A stretch of 64,000 nt of DNA, taken from assembly GCF_016714285.1 (NCBI RefSeq), contig NZ_JADJNN010000021.1:1-64000 (forward strand), in the 5' to 3' direction. This DNA comes from Nannocystis sp. (GTDB lineage Bacteria > Myxococcota_A > Polyangia > Nannocystales > Nannocystaceae). Numbering within the stretch: the first letter of the stretch is position 1; each line of letters starts with the position of its first letter. The notes below the pieces were generated by a model. That model was given only the letters and a program-made list of their open reading frames with translations. It had not been told where the DNA came from and did not search any database. Shown here one piece after another: positions 24,466-32,415 of this stretch. Made by a program: the position numbers and the translations under genes.

Positions 24466-25118
24466 ATGCAGAAGAACATGAGATCTAAAACTGGGCTGGC
24501 GGCCGTCGCCGCCGCTGCGATCTGCGGGGAGGCTGGTGGGCGTCCACCGTCCTCGCATCCGACCACGACGAGTCGCCGAAGGTGAAGCTGGACGCCGCGC
24601 AGGACATCACGGACCTGTACGTCTTCGAGAGCGGCCCCGGCAAGACGACCATCATCGTCTGCTGGGCCGGCTTCAACGACAGCATCAAGCAGCAGCCGAC
24701 CAAGGCGGGCGTGTACGACGCCAAGGCGCTCTACGCGATCCACGTCGACAACGACAACCCCGCCGACGGCAAGGCCGACAAGGTGATCTACTGGCGCTAC
24801 GGGGCCAACGCGGCCGACGAGATCGGCATCCAGTGGGAGGGCATCCCGGGGGCTGACCCGAAGGTGGCTGGCAACGTGGAGACGATCTTCGACGCCGGTC
24901 CGTACGCGCGCGTGTGGACGGGCCACGCGGACGACCCCTTCTTCTTCGACGCGGGAGGGTACCTCGCGACGCTCGACACCGGGGTCTTGTCGTTCAAGAG
25001 CGAGAACGACTTCCTGGCGGGGCTCAATGTCACCGCGGCGGCGATCGAGATCGACACCGACGCGCTCACCGGCGGCAAGCCGATTCAGGTGTGGGCCACC
25101 GCATCGAGGCTGAAGTAG
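24466..25118 (+). pseudogene. DUF4331-type protein (N-terminal half), signal peptide out of frame
   Basis: A GGGAG ribosome-binding site precedes ATG 24466, which opens a good signal peptide (MQKNMRSKTGLAAVAAAAIC). The mature domain is in another frame: STVLASDHDESPKVKLDAAQ, then DITDLYVFESGPGKTTI and on to 25118, matching the N-terminal part of DUF4331 (typically A-S-x-H-x-E-A-P...D-N-T-D-L-Y). One base gained or lost near 24525-24545 would join the two. Read as is, translation of the mature part would have to start at GTG 24582, which has no ribosome-binding site and no signal peptide. Either a recent frameshift or a sequence error. The C-terminal half of the domain is in the next gene. Confidence 0.62.
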
Positions 25119-25128
25119 GGAGGCCACC

Positions 25129-25929
25129 ATGAAGAACAACACATCCATTCACGCAGTTCTTGGGGCCGCGCTGCTGTTCGCGACGTTCAGCGCATGCGGC
25201 GACAACGGTGGCGACACCACCGGCAGCACCGGTGACAACACCACGAATCCGTCCGGCAGCTCGACGGACAGCCCGACCACGACGGTCAGCGGCAGCACGA
25301 CGGACAACCCGAGCACGACGGACACTGCGAGCACGACGGACAACCCGACGACCGCGGGACCCACGACCACCGTGGACCCCGACACGGGTAGCACCGGCGG
25401 CGACCCCGGCTTCGTGTTCCCCCAAAATCCGTTCAGCGACTACGAGCAGATCGACCGGCACGGCGCGGTCGAGGCCGGGACGGCGGGCATCGGCGCCAAG
25501 GAGGGCCTGGGGTTTACCAAGGGCCAGGACGTCACGATCCGGGACGCCTACAACGCGAGCAATCCCGTCGAGGACATCGCGGGCATGTGGGTCCCGGAGA
25601 TCGCCAAGAGCGTCATGTTCTTCCACGCGGCGCTCGACGATGATCTCATGGGCGCCGGGCTCACGCCGGCGACCTTCGACGAGAGCATCGCCCAGGCGGG
25701 GCCGGTCCTCATCCCGGACACGATCAAGTACGACCCCACCAAGCCGACCTCGTACCCGAACGGTCGCAAGCTCGAGGATCCGGTCGTCGACATCACGCTC
25801 GCGGCCGCGTTGGTCAGCCTCAAGAAGCACCCGCTGACCGTGCTCGCGGATCTGCCGCTGAACCCGCCCAAGAACGACGTGGCGTTCTCCGCGGAGTGGC
25901 CGTACCTGGCGCCGCCGCACGCGCCCTGA
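25129..25929 (+). CDS. Lipoprotein with DUF4331 C-terminal half
   Basis: 266 residues, with GGGAGG ahead of ATG 25129. The signal peptide has lipobox SAC and a Thr/Ser/Gly/Asp linker to about residue 90. The remainder matches the C-terminal portion of DUF4331: GAVEAGTAGIGAKEG, GRKLEDPVVDITLAAALVSL and LADLPLNPPKNDVAFS, ending WPYLAPPHAP. DUF4331 is usually one polypeptide; here the halves are in adjacent genes 10 bp apart, each with its own export signal, so they may reassemble outside the cytoplasm. A strong hairpin terminator follows. Confidence 0.72.
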   Translation: MKNNTSIHAVLGAALLFATFSACGDNGGDTTGSTGDNTTNPSGSSTDSPTTTVSGSTTDNPSTTDTASTTDNPTTAGPTTTVDPDTGSTGGDPGFVFPQNPFSDYEQIDRHGAVEAGTAGIGAKEGLGFTKGQDVTIRDAYNASNPVEDIAGMWVPEIAKSVMFFHAALDDDLMGAGLTPATFDESIAQAGPVLIPDTIKYDPTKPTSYPNGRKLEDPVVDITLAAALVSLKKHPLTVLADLPLNPPKNDVAFSAEWPYLAPPHAP

Positions 25930-25950
25930 GGCGCTGCGAAGATTGTGCGG

Positions 25951-25986
25951 AGCTCCCCGGGTGTGCGAAGCTCCCGGGGAGCTTTT
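25951..25986 (+). terminator. Rho-independent terminator
   Basis: An 11-bp perfect stem (25951-25961 with 25973-25983, AGCTCCCCGGG) around an 11-base loop is followed by a short T-run, 22 bp after the stop of the DUF4331 lipoprotein gene. It is the clearest intrinsic terminator in the window. Confidence 0.8.
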
Positions 25987-26017
25987 CGCGTGCCGCGAGG
26001 CTTCGGAAGCGACGATC

Positions 26018-27340
26018 ATGGACCTCAAAATGACCATCGCCGCGGCGGTCGTCGCGTTCGGAGTCTCGGCGGCCATCTCGCAGATCGATCTCCGCGGCGG
26101 CACGGGAGCGCTGTCGGGTATCACGCCCGGGGTCGCGGCGCGATCGGGCGTCGCGGCGTCGGGCGCGAGCTACTCGGCGTTGCTCGCCGAGCTCGACGAG
26201 CGCATCGACGGCTTGCAGGCGCGGGCGAGCAAGCGTCCCGACGACTGGCTGATCCGGGGTATCCTCGGATCTGCGCTGTTCGAGCGCGCCGGCTTGACGA
26301 ACCAGCTCGCCGACTTCGATCGGGTCCAGGCGGTGCTCGACGAGGCGTTTGCGATCGCTGCCACGGGCAGCGGCCCCTTGCTGGTCGCGGCCCGCTTCAA
26401 CTACTCGGTGCATCGCCTGGCCGGCGCCGAGAAGTACCTCGACCTGATGGATCGCCGGGCCGTTCCTCGAGGCGACGAGCAGCTGCTCGCGCGGGTGCTG
26501 CGGGCTGAGATCGCGGTGCAGCGTGGCCAGTACGAGGTCGCGTTCAAGGCGCTCGGCGAGGTCGCAGCGGTCGCGCCGGTGGCGGCGAAGGCCGAGCTCG
26601 CGCTCTACCACGCGAAGACCGGGCATTCGGTGGAGGCCCAGGCGTTGCTCGCGGAGACGCTGGCGTCGACCGACACGAACGATCCGCGGCGGCGGGCGTG
26701 GATCCGGCTGCAGCTTGGCATCATCGCCATGGAGCGCGGCGAGTTGGTGGTTGCGATGGAGCAGCTGCGCGGCGCCGACGCGGAGCTCGCCGGTTGGTGG
26801 CTCGTGCACGAGCACATCGCCGAGATCCACACTCGTCGCGCCAACCTTGACAAGGCGATCACGATCTTCGAGGAGCTGGTCCGCACGGCCGATCTGCCGC
26901 AGCACATGGACGCGCTGGCCGGCTTGTACCAGCGCACGGGTCGGGCGCAGGAGGCCGAGGCGTTGATTACGCGGGCGGGCGCACGCTGGGAGCAGCAGCT
27001 GGCGCGTTGGCCCGAGTCGGCGATGGGGCACAGCCTGCAGCACCACCTGCAGTTCGGCACGCCGGAGCGGGCGCTCGAGCTCGCGCTGGCCAACGAGGCG
27101 GCGCGGCCCGGCGGCGAGGCGCAGGTGCTGCTGGCGCTGGCGTACCTCCGATCGGGCCGGGCCGCCGACGCGCTGGCCGTGGCGGAGCGGGCGTTGGCGA
27201 CGCCGTACCGCACGGCGCGGCTGCACGATGTCGCCGCGAAGGCCCACGCCGCGCTTGGGCACACGGCGGCCGCCGAGGAGCAGGTCGCGCTGTGCCTCGC
27301 CATCAACCCGGGGTACTCGAGCGAGGACCACTCGCACTGA
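26018..27340 (+). CDS. TPR-repeat protein with N-terminal membrane anchor
   Basis: 440 residues from ATG 26018, chosen because it starts just before a hydrophobic segment (MTIAAAVVAFGVSAAISQI); an in-frame ATG at 25943 would place the terminator hairpin inside the gene. Repeating 34-residue helical pairs with A/G-Y/L patterns (LGEVAAVAPVAAKAELALYH, AWIRLQLGIIAMERGELVVA, LAGLYQRTGRAQEAEALI, LLALAYLRSGRAADALAVAE) indicate at least seven TPR-like units. Such proteins are scaffolds. One anchor places it in the inner membrane or periplasm. No enzyme domain is visible. Confidence 0.72.
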   Translation: MDLKMTIAAAVVAFGVSAAISQIDLRGGTGALSGITPGVAARSGVAASGASYSALLAELDERIDGLQARASKRPDDWLIRGILGSALFERAGLTNQLADFDRVQAVLDEAFAIAATGSGPLLVAARFNYSVHRLAGAEKYLDLMDRRAVPRGDEQLLARVLRAEIAVQRGQYEVAFKALGEVAAVAPVAAKAELALYHAKTGHSVEAQALLAETLASTDTNDPRRRAWIRLQLGIIAMERGELVVAMEQLRGADAELAGWWLVHEHIAEIHTRRANLDKAITIFEELVRTADLPQHMDALAGLYQRTGRAQEAEALITRAGARWEQQLARWPESAMGHSLQHHLQFGTPERALELALANEAARPGGEAQVLLALAYLRSGRAADALAVAERALATPYRTARLHDVAAKAHAALGHTAAAEEQVALCLAINPGYSSEDHSH

Positions 27341-27352
27341 GCCGATCGGAGC

Positions 27353-28747
27353 TCAGAGCAGGAAGGTGTGGTCGAAGCTGCCGCCGGTGGCGCTGACGCG
27401 GAATTGCAGGCTGGCGACCAGGCGCTCGATGCACGCATTGAGGTCGTAGCCGGGCGGGAGAGTGACGGTTGCGTGGCCGCGGGGGTCGACCTGGACTGTG
27501 CCGACCAGGCGGACGATCGTGGTGACGCGGGTGGTGGAGCTGTCCCTGGGGACAGGCTGCTCGGGTGCTGCAGAGGTGGCGGCGACGGGGCTGTCCGCGG
27601 GGACAGGTGCGGGCGGCGGGTCCGCGGTGGCGGCGACAGGGCTGTCCGCCTGGACACGGCGAGCCGCGGTGGTCGCAACCGGGCTGTCCGCGGGGACAGG
27701 CCGAGGCGAGGCTTCGCCGGGGTCCGAGATGGGGCGCCAGCTGAGGGTTGCGACCAGGATGAGCGCGGCGAGGGCGGCGGCGGCGGCGGCGGCGAGGGGC
27801 CAGTGGCGGGCTGGCCTTGGAGACATGTCTTCGGGGACAGCTGCGGAGGTTCCGGCGGGCGCGGCTGCGAGGGCGGAGCGGGTCTCGTCGATGGCGGCGA
27901 GCAAGGCCTCGGCGCTGGGGTGGCGGTGCTCCGGGTCGTCGTGCAGGGCGCGGGCGAGGAGGGCGCGCAGGGGCGGCGGGAGGTCGGCGAGGTGGAGGAT
28001 CGGTGCGCCGGGTGGGAGTGCGACGTCCTCGGGGGTCTGGGCGGGGAGGCGGCCGATCAGGAGGGTGTGGAGGAGGGCGCCGGTGGCGAAGATGTCGACG
28101 CGGTGGTCGGTCCGGCCGCCGCGGTAAATTTCGGGGGCGATGTAGCCGGGCGAGCCGCCGACGGTCCAGGCGCTCTTGCCGGTGCTGGTGAGGACCTTGG
28201 CGAGGCCGAAGTCGAGGACCTTGATGAAGTCGGGGTTGTCGTCGCGGGTGATGCGGAGGCAGTTCTGCGGCTTGATGTCGCGGTGGATCACGCCGCGCTG
28301 GTGGGCGGCTGCGAGGGCGCGGGCGATCTGGGCGGCGATCGGGAGGGCGCGGGTCCACGGCAGCGGGCCCTCGCGGGCGAGCAGGCGCGCGAGGTCCTCG
28401 CCGTCGAGGTACTCCATCGCAAAAAACGCGGGGCCCTCCTCGGGCGGGCCGAAGTCGGTGATGCTGACGACGTTCGGGTGATCGATCTTGGAGGCGGCGC
28501 GGGCCTCGAGCAGGAAGCGCTGGCCGATCTGCGGGTCGTCGAGGAAGCGCGGGCTGATGATCTTGAGGGCGAAGTGCTTGTCGAGGTGGATGTGGCGGGC
28601 CAGGAAGACCACGCCCATGCCGCCGGCGCCGAGGCGGCGCACGACCTCGTAGCGGTTCTGCACGAGCTTGCCGACGAGGTCGTCGTAGGCGAAGAGGCGG
28701 CGAAACTCGGGCCAGTTCGGGAAGGTGCTGTCGCCTGCCTGCTCCAC
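27353..28747 (-). CDS. Eukaryote-like Ser/Thr protein kinase with transmembrane segment
   Basis: 464 residues. The kinase domain (about 30-295) is complete: LGAGGMGVVFLAR (P-loop), HFALKIISP (VAIK Lys), GVIHRDIKPQNC (catalytic loop), KVLDFGLAKV (DFG) and GGSPGYIAPEIYRGG (APE). A hydrophobic segment about 318-338 (LAAAAAAALAALILVATLSW) anchors it. An extracytoplasmic tail of about 120 residues follows, whose first part is a low-complexity linker containing four palindromic elements (VPADSPVA repeats). The last 70 residues (LVGTVQVDPRGHATVTLPPG) look like a small sensor or TonB-like domain. It is last of a minus-strand group with a TPR-like protein and a Cys-rich lipoprotein. Confidence 0.85.
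   Translation of the reverse strand: MEQAGDSTFPNWPEFRRLFAYDDLVGKLVQNRYEVVRRLGAGGMGVVFLARHIHLDKHFALKIISPRFLDDPQIGQRFLLEARAASKIDHPNVVSITDFGPPEEGPAFFAMEYLDGEDLARLLAREGPLPWTRALPIAAQIARALAAAHQRGVIHRDIKPQNCLRITRDDNPDFIKVLDFGLAKVLTSTGKSAWTVGGSPGYIAPEIYRGGRTDHRVDIFATGALLHTLLIGRLPAQTPEDVALPPGAPILHLADLPPPLRALLARALHDDPEHRHPSAEALLAAIDETRSALAAAPAGTSAAVPEDMSPRPARHWPLAAAAAAALAALILVATLSWRPISDPGEASPRPVPADSPVATTAARRVQADSPVAATADPPPAPVPADSPVAATSAAPEQPVPRDSSTTRVTTIVRLVGTVQVDPRGHATVTLPPGYDLNACIERLVASLQFRVSATGGSFDHTFLL
27541..27698. repeat. Four palindromic elements in the kinase linker
   Basis: 14-bp elements at 27541 (TGTCCCTGGGGACA), 27592 (TGTCCGCGGGGACA), 27643 (TGTCCGCCTGGACA) and 27685 (TGTCCGCGGGGACA); spacings 51, 51 and 42 bp, all multiples of three. 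Coding-strand readings are VPRDSS, VPADSP, VQADSP and VPADSP. Confidence 0.9.
27826..27839. repeat. Single palindromic element before the kinase TM segment
   Basis: TGTCTTCGGGGACA, read VPEDMS, between the kinase fold and the membrane segment. It matches the consensus except for the fifth base. Confidence 0.7.
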
Positions 28748-28791
28748 GCGGCCGCCTCGTGGCTTCGCGCGACCTTAGCACGCGCGGGGCT

Positions 28792-29739
28792 TTAGAAGCT
28801 GCCGGCGAGGCCGAGGCCGGCGGGGCGCAGGGCGCTGCGGCGGGGGCCGGGCTTGCGCGCGCTGATCGCGAGGAGGGTGACGCCGGCGAGCAGGCCGAGG
28901 CCGGCCAGCACGGCGCCGACGCGGACGAGGGTGTCGCCGCGGCGACCGGAGGTCTCGATGTCGCGGAGCACCGGGTCGTTGGCGACGCAGGCGGTCGCGC
29001 GCTCGCTGCAGTATTCGTGGCCGCGTTGGTTGGCGCGGCGGCCGACGACCACGCCGGCGGCGAGCAGGGCCAGGCCGGTCGCGCCGAGGCCGAGGCCGAC
29101 GGCGCCGGAGATCCGGAGCGGGCGGGTGATCGCCGGGCGTGGTGTCGGGGTCGGCGTTGCGACGACGGGGGGTGGCGGGCGTGGGGTTTCGGCCGCGGTG
29201 GTTGGGGTTGTGGTGGTCGGGGTTGCGGGCGCGGGGGCTGGTGGCGGGGTCGCGCCCAGCAGCGTCGCGCAGGTCGGGGCGCCGGCGACCGCGAGGCGCT
29301 GCTCGAGGCGTTGCAGGCTGACGCGCTCCTCGGCCGCGAGCTCGGGGGTCAGCGCGGGGTCGGCGAGGTAGTCGCGTAGCAGCGCCTGTGCGTGGCACAG
29401 ATGCACGCGGGTGGCGGCGCTGCCGTCGTCGGCGCGCAGGCGGGCGGCGACGCTGGCGCGCAGGAACAGCAGGCGCGGGCCGGGCTCGGCGGCGGTGGTC
29501 AGGCGATAGGCCCGCTCGTGGGCCGCGGCGGCCCGGGCGAGGTCGCCGAGGGCCTCGGCCTGCACGCCGAGCTCGTAGGCGAGGTCGCGCTCGGAGGTCG
29601 TGGGTGGAGGTGTCTCTTGGGACAGGTTGGAGGCCTGGGACGCGGCTGTCTTTTCAGACAGGTGGGCGCGGGCCGGGGTCGTGGCGAGGGTGAGGGCGAC
29701 GGCGAGGGCGACGCGGGCGAGGCGGGTCGTGGCGGTCAT
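28792..29739 (-). CDS. Exported TPR-like protein with C-terminal membrane segments
   Basis: 315 residues from ATG 29739, whose ATGA overlaps the upstream stop (29736-29739). A signal peptide (ARVALAVALTLATTPARAHL) is followed by a short tail with two palindromic elements (NLSQETPPP), then a helical region (AYELGVQAEALGDLARAAAA) with TPR character. A Pro/Thr linker (about 190-235) follows, then two hydrophobic segments (ISGAVGLGLGATGLALLAAG and VGAVLAGLGLLAGVTLLAI). This architecture commonly sits beside myxobacterial Ser/Thr kinases; partner binding for the downstream kinase is a reasonable guess. Confidence 0.7.
   Translation of the reverse strand: MTATTRLARVALAVALTLATTPARAHLSEKTAASQASNLSQETPPPTTSERDLAYELGVQAEALGDLARAAAAHERAYRLTTAAEPGPRLLFLRASVAARLRADDGSAATRVHLCHAQALLRDYLADPALTPELAAEERVSLQRLEQRLAVAGAPTCATLLGATPPPAPAPATPTTTTPTTAAETPRPPPPVVATPTPTPRPAITRPLRISGAVGLGLGATGLALLAAGVVVGRRANQRGHEYCSERATACVANDPVLRDIETSGRRGDTLVRVGAVLAGLGLLAGVTLLAISARKPGPRRSALRPAGLGLAGSF
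29611..29660. repeat. Two palindromic elements after the signal peptide of the TPR-like protein
   Basis: TGTCTCTTGGGACA (29611) and TGTCTTTTCAGACA (29647), 36 bp apart, the same period as the intergenic pair at 19652-19723. The second is degenerate but still self-complementary at its ends. Confidence 0.6.
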
Positions 29740-30242
29740 GGTGCGGCGGAGGGCACGCAGACGCCCTGGTGGCACTGCATCTCGGGCGGGCAGGCCGGGT
29801 CCGCGCTGCAGTCGATCGCGCACACCGATTGACCGTCGACGGTGGCGCAGGTCCGCGGCGTGTAGTCGACGGGGAAGCCGTCGCTGTGCAGCTCGCAGTT
29901 GCGGGTGGGGTCGCCGACGCAGAAGTCGGTGCAGAAGCCGACGGTGGCGCCGGCCCAGTGGGCGCACACTGGCTGGCCGTGGACGAGGCACTGCTCGTCG
30001 CGATCGCAGGGTTGGTAGGCCGGGAGGAAGGGCGTGGGTTCGTCGACGCCGGCGGTGCGCAGGCAGTCGTCGGGCTGGGGTCGACAGCGGACGCCGGCGC
30101 AGCACTGGTCGTCGCCGCAGTCGGCGTCGCGGTAGCAGAGGGCGCCGAGCAGGTAGTCGTCGCGGTAGCAGGCGAGCAGCGCCCCGATCACGAGGGCGGT
30201 GGTCATCAAGGCGAGCTGGATCGCCGGGGCCGCGCCGCGCAT
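29736..30242 (-). CDS. Cys-rich lipoprotein
   Basis: 168 residues. The signal segment LALMTTALVIGALLACYRDD ends in lipobox LLAC. The mature part has about 20 Cys in short loops (ALCYRDADCGDDQCCAGVRC, CDRDEQCLVHGQPVCA, FCTDFCVGDPTRNCEL, CAIDCSADPACPPEMQCHQG), resembling the small disulfide-knotted modules of myxobacterial surface proteins. It starts the group that continues into the TPR-like and kinase genes, with translational coupling to the TPR-like gene. It could be the outer-membrane partner of that assembly. Confidence 0.7.
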   Translation of the reverse strand: MRGAAPAIQLALMTTALVIGALLACYRDDYLLGALCYRDADCGDDQCCAGVRCRPQPDDCLRTAGVDEPTPFLPAYQPCDRDEQCLVHGQPVCAHWAGATVGFCTDFCVGDPTRNCELHSDGFPVDYTPRTCATVDGQSVCAIDCSADPACPPEMQCHQGVCVPSAAP

Positions 30243-30289
30243 CGGCGGCCAGGGTAACGCGGGCCTGATGCGCGCGACAAGGGTATCGA

Positions 30290-31360
30290 TCAGCCGACGA
30301 CCCTCCCGTACAGGAGCTGGTCGCCCTCGCGGGCAAACACGAGACTCACGTGATCAGCCTCTCCGCCGACGACTGCGGGGTCCGAGCTCGCCGAGACGTG
30401 CAGCGGCGAGAAGATGACGCCTTCGCCGCCCGTGCCGGGGCTGAGGCGGGAGATATACAGCTGGCTGTCGGGGGCGCGCGCGACCACGATGACCAGCGGG
30501 TCGAAGCCGGCATACGACTGGATCGCTACCGCGGGCTTGCCGACGAGCTGCGATCCGGACGCGACGCCGCCGCTGCCACGCCCCGTGGTGGAGTCGTAGG
30601 CGTACATCCACAGCCGGCCGTGGACGTCGCGACCGAGCAGGTTCTCGAGGATCCCGTTGGCGACCGCCACGGGGTCCGAGGCGAGGACTGGAACGACATC
30701 CGAGGCCCAGCGCATCCCGGTCGTCGCCCATGTGTCGCCGGTGCTCACCTTGAGGGAATCAGGGAAGCTCGCGTAGACGACCACCGTACGCTCTTGCCAG
30801 TCGGTCGCCGCGATCGGCTGGCCGGGGATCGCACCCGCGGCGAAGCGCTTGATGGCGAAGGTCTCACCGCTATCGGTGCTGGTCAGGGCCCATACCGTGG
30901 AGTCCTCGCCCGAGCCCACAACCAGGATCTGGGTCCCTGTCGCCGTCGATGCCACGGCGACGCTGGGCCCGGATAGCCAGCTCCCGCCGAGTCGACGCCA
31001 GCCGGTCCAGTGCGCCCCCGCGTCGTGGGACCGGTTGTCCCAGAACGCGTTGTCGAGGCCGCGGCCGAATACATGCACCGTGTCGCCCCGCATGTACGCA
31101 GCGGGCTGGCTGGTGAGCTCGCCGCCGAGGTCCATGCCGTTGTTGCCGCTCGTCGGCGGGACGGTCCACGGCGGGGCCTTGTTGAACCGGAAGTGGCGCA
31201 CGGCGCGACGCTCCCCGAGCGCGAACACATGGGCATGGGTCCCGCGGCCGGACGCCACGACGGGTGGTGAATGGATCGAGGCGAATCGAACCCAGGTGGC
31301 GCTCTCGGGCATACAGCTGCAACTCCAGCCGACAGCATGCGCAGCCGCCGGGAAAAGCAC
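30290..31360 (-). CDS. PLL-like beta-propeller protein
   Basis: About 356 residues if translation starts at GTG 31360, which gives a short Ala-rich leader (LFPAAAHAVGWSC); there is no good ribosome-binding site, so the start is uncertain. The body has repeated blades of the Photorhabdus-lectin-like kind (DTVHVFGRGLDNAFWDNRSH, WTGWRRLGGSWLSGPSVAVA, ILVVGSGEDSTVWALTSTD, LLGRDVHGRLWMYAYDSTTG, PLVIVVARAPDSQLYISRLS). Sugar binding is known for some family members. It is 53 bp downstream of the CHAD gene in the same direction. Confidence 0.65.
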   Translation of the reverse strand: MLFPAAAHAVGWSCSCMPESATWVRFASIHSPPVVASGRGTHAHVFALGERRAVRHFRFNKAPPWTVPPTSGNNGMDLGGELTSQPAAYMRGDTVHVFGRGLDNAFWDNRSHDAGAHWTGWRRLGGSWLSGPSVAVASTATGTQILVVGSGEDSTVWALTSTDSGETFAIKRFAAGAIPGQPIAATDWQERTVVVYASFPDSLKVSTGDTWATTGMRWASDVVPVLASDPVAVANGILENLLGRDVHGRLWMYAYDSTTGRGSGGVASGSQLVGKPAVAIQSYAGFDPLVIVVARAPDSQLYISRLSPGTGGEGVIFSPLHVSASSDPAVVGGEADHVSLVFAREGDQLLYGRVVG

Positions 31361-31413
31361 AACGGTGCTCGAGGGCCCGGCGGTTGGCTGCGCGACAAGG
31401 GCGCGGATGGCTC

Positions 31414-32262
31414 TCAGGGCTCGGCGCGCCAGGTCTGCCAGTAGCTCCGCAGGCGGCGCACGAAGGCCCGCGGGCGCTCGGCGTAGATCCGCTGGCCGGA
31501 GCGCCAGGCCGCGTCGCGCAGCTCGAGGTGGCGCGCGGCGATCCGTCGCTGCAGGGCGTCGCTGTCCGGGGCGGCGGTCTGCAGCACGGCGAGGTCGTGG
31601 TCCTCGCCGAGCAGCTCGCCGAGCTCGTCGAGCATGCCCTCGAGCGCGCCGAGCAGCGGCGGGCAGGCGTCGCGCAGGAGCTGGCACTGATACCAGAGGT
31701 CCTTGGCCCGCTTTCGCCAGGTATGGAACACCTCGTCGTCGGGGAGGGCGATGTGATGGGCCGCGCGCATGGCCTCGCGGCCGCCGAGGTAGCTGTCCTT
31801 CAGGCCAGCCTCGAGGTCGGCGAGGCGGATGCCGTCGAGGTCGGCGATGAGATCCGGGCGCAGGCGGCTGAGGGCCTCGGCGGCGGCGTGCAGCGGCGTC
31901 GTGGTTTCGTTGCTGGTGGTGTGTGGCGTGAGGCCTCGGCGGAGGGCCGAGAGGGGGTCGTCGGCGGGGACCAGGCGATCGAAGGTGGCGAGGGCGACGG
32001 CGGTGTCGCGGGCGGCCGAGAGCTCGCGGGCGGCGTCGCGGAGCGCGAGGTTGTGGGTGCGGAAGCGCCGGGCCGGGACGCCGGCGCGGACCAGCCGCAG
32101 CAGGGCGCGCACGCGCTTGATCGCCTTGCGGGCGGCGTGGACGCGAGGGTCGGGCGCGGCGTGGAGATCGCGGAGGCGATCGATGGCGCCGCTCAGCTCG
32201 CCGTCGGCGAGGCGGCGCAGATCCTCGCCGAGAGGCGTGTGTTGCGAGAGACGGAAGGCCAC
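31414..32262 (-). CDS. CHAD domain protein
   Basis: 282 residues. Conserved basic helices VHAARKAIKRVRALLRLVR and FHTWRKRAKDLWYQCQLL, each with the His and multiple Lys/Arg that define CHAD, plus ELGELLGEDHDLAVLQ. CHAD domains bind inorganic polyphosphate and often sit beside polyphosphate or triphosphate enzymes, but no such gene is next to it here. It is cytoplasmic with no signal. It diverges from the P450 gene with about 150 bp between. Confidence 0.85.
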   Translation of the reverse strand: MAFRLSQHTPLGEDLRRLADGELSGAIDRLRDLHAAPDPRVHAARKAIKRVRALLRLVRAGVPARRFRTHNLALRDAARELSAARDTAVALATFDRLVPADDPLSALRRGLTPHTTSNETTTPLHAAAEALSRLRPDLIADLDGIRLADLEAGLKDSYLGGREAMRAAHHIALPDDEVFHTWRKRAKDLWYQCQLLRDACPPLLGALEGMLDELGELLGEDHDLAVLQTAAPDSDALQRRIAARHLELRDAAWRSGQRIYAERPRAFVRRLRSYWQTWRAEP

Positions 32263-32415
32263 GCGGCAGTGTAACCGGATGCGGCTGGCGGCGGGGATGC
32301 GGGGCGACGCTCGGGTGTCGGGATGGCGCGACCGGCGGCGACGTCACGCGCCGCGGTGCACGACGGCCCGAGCGGGCGCGACGAGGCGGGGAGGATCGTC
32401 TATTGTCGCCCGGCT

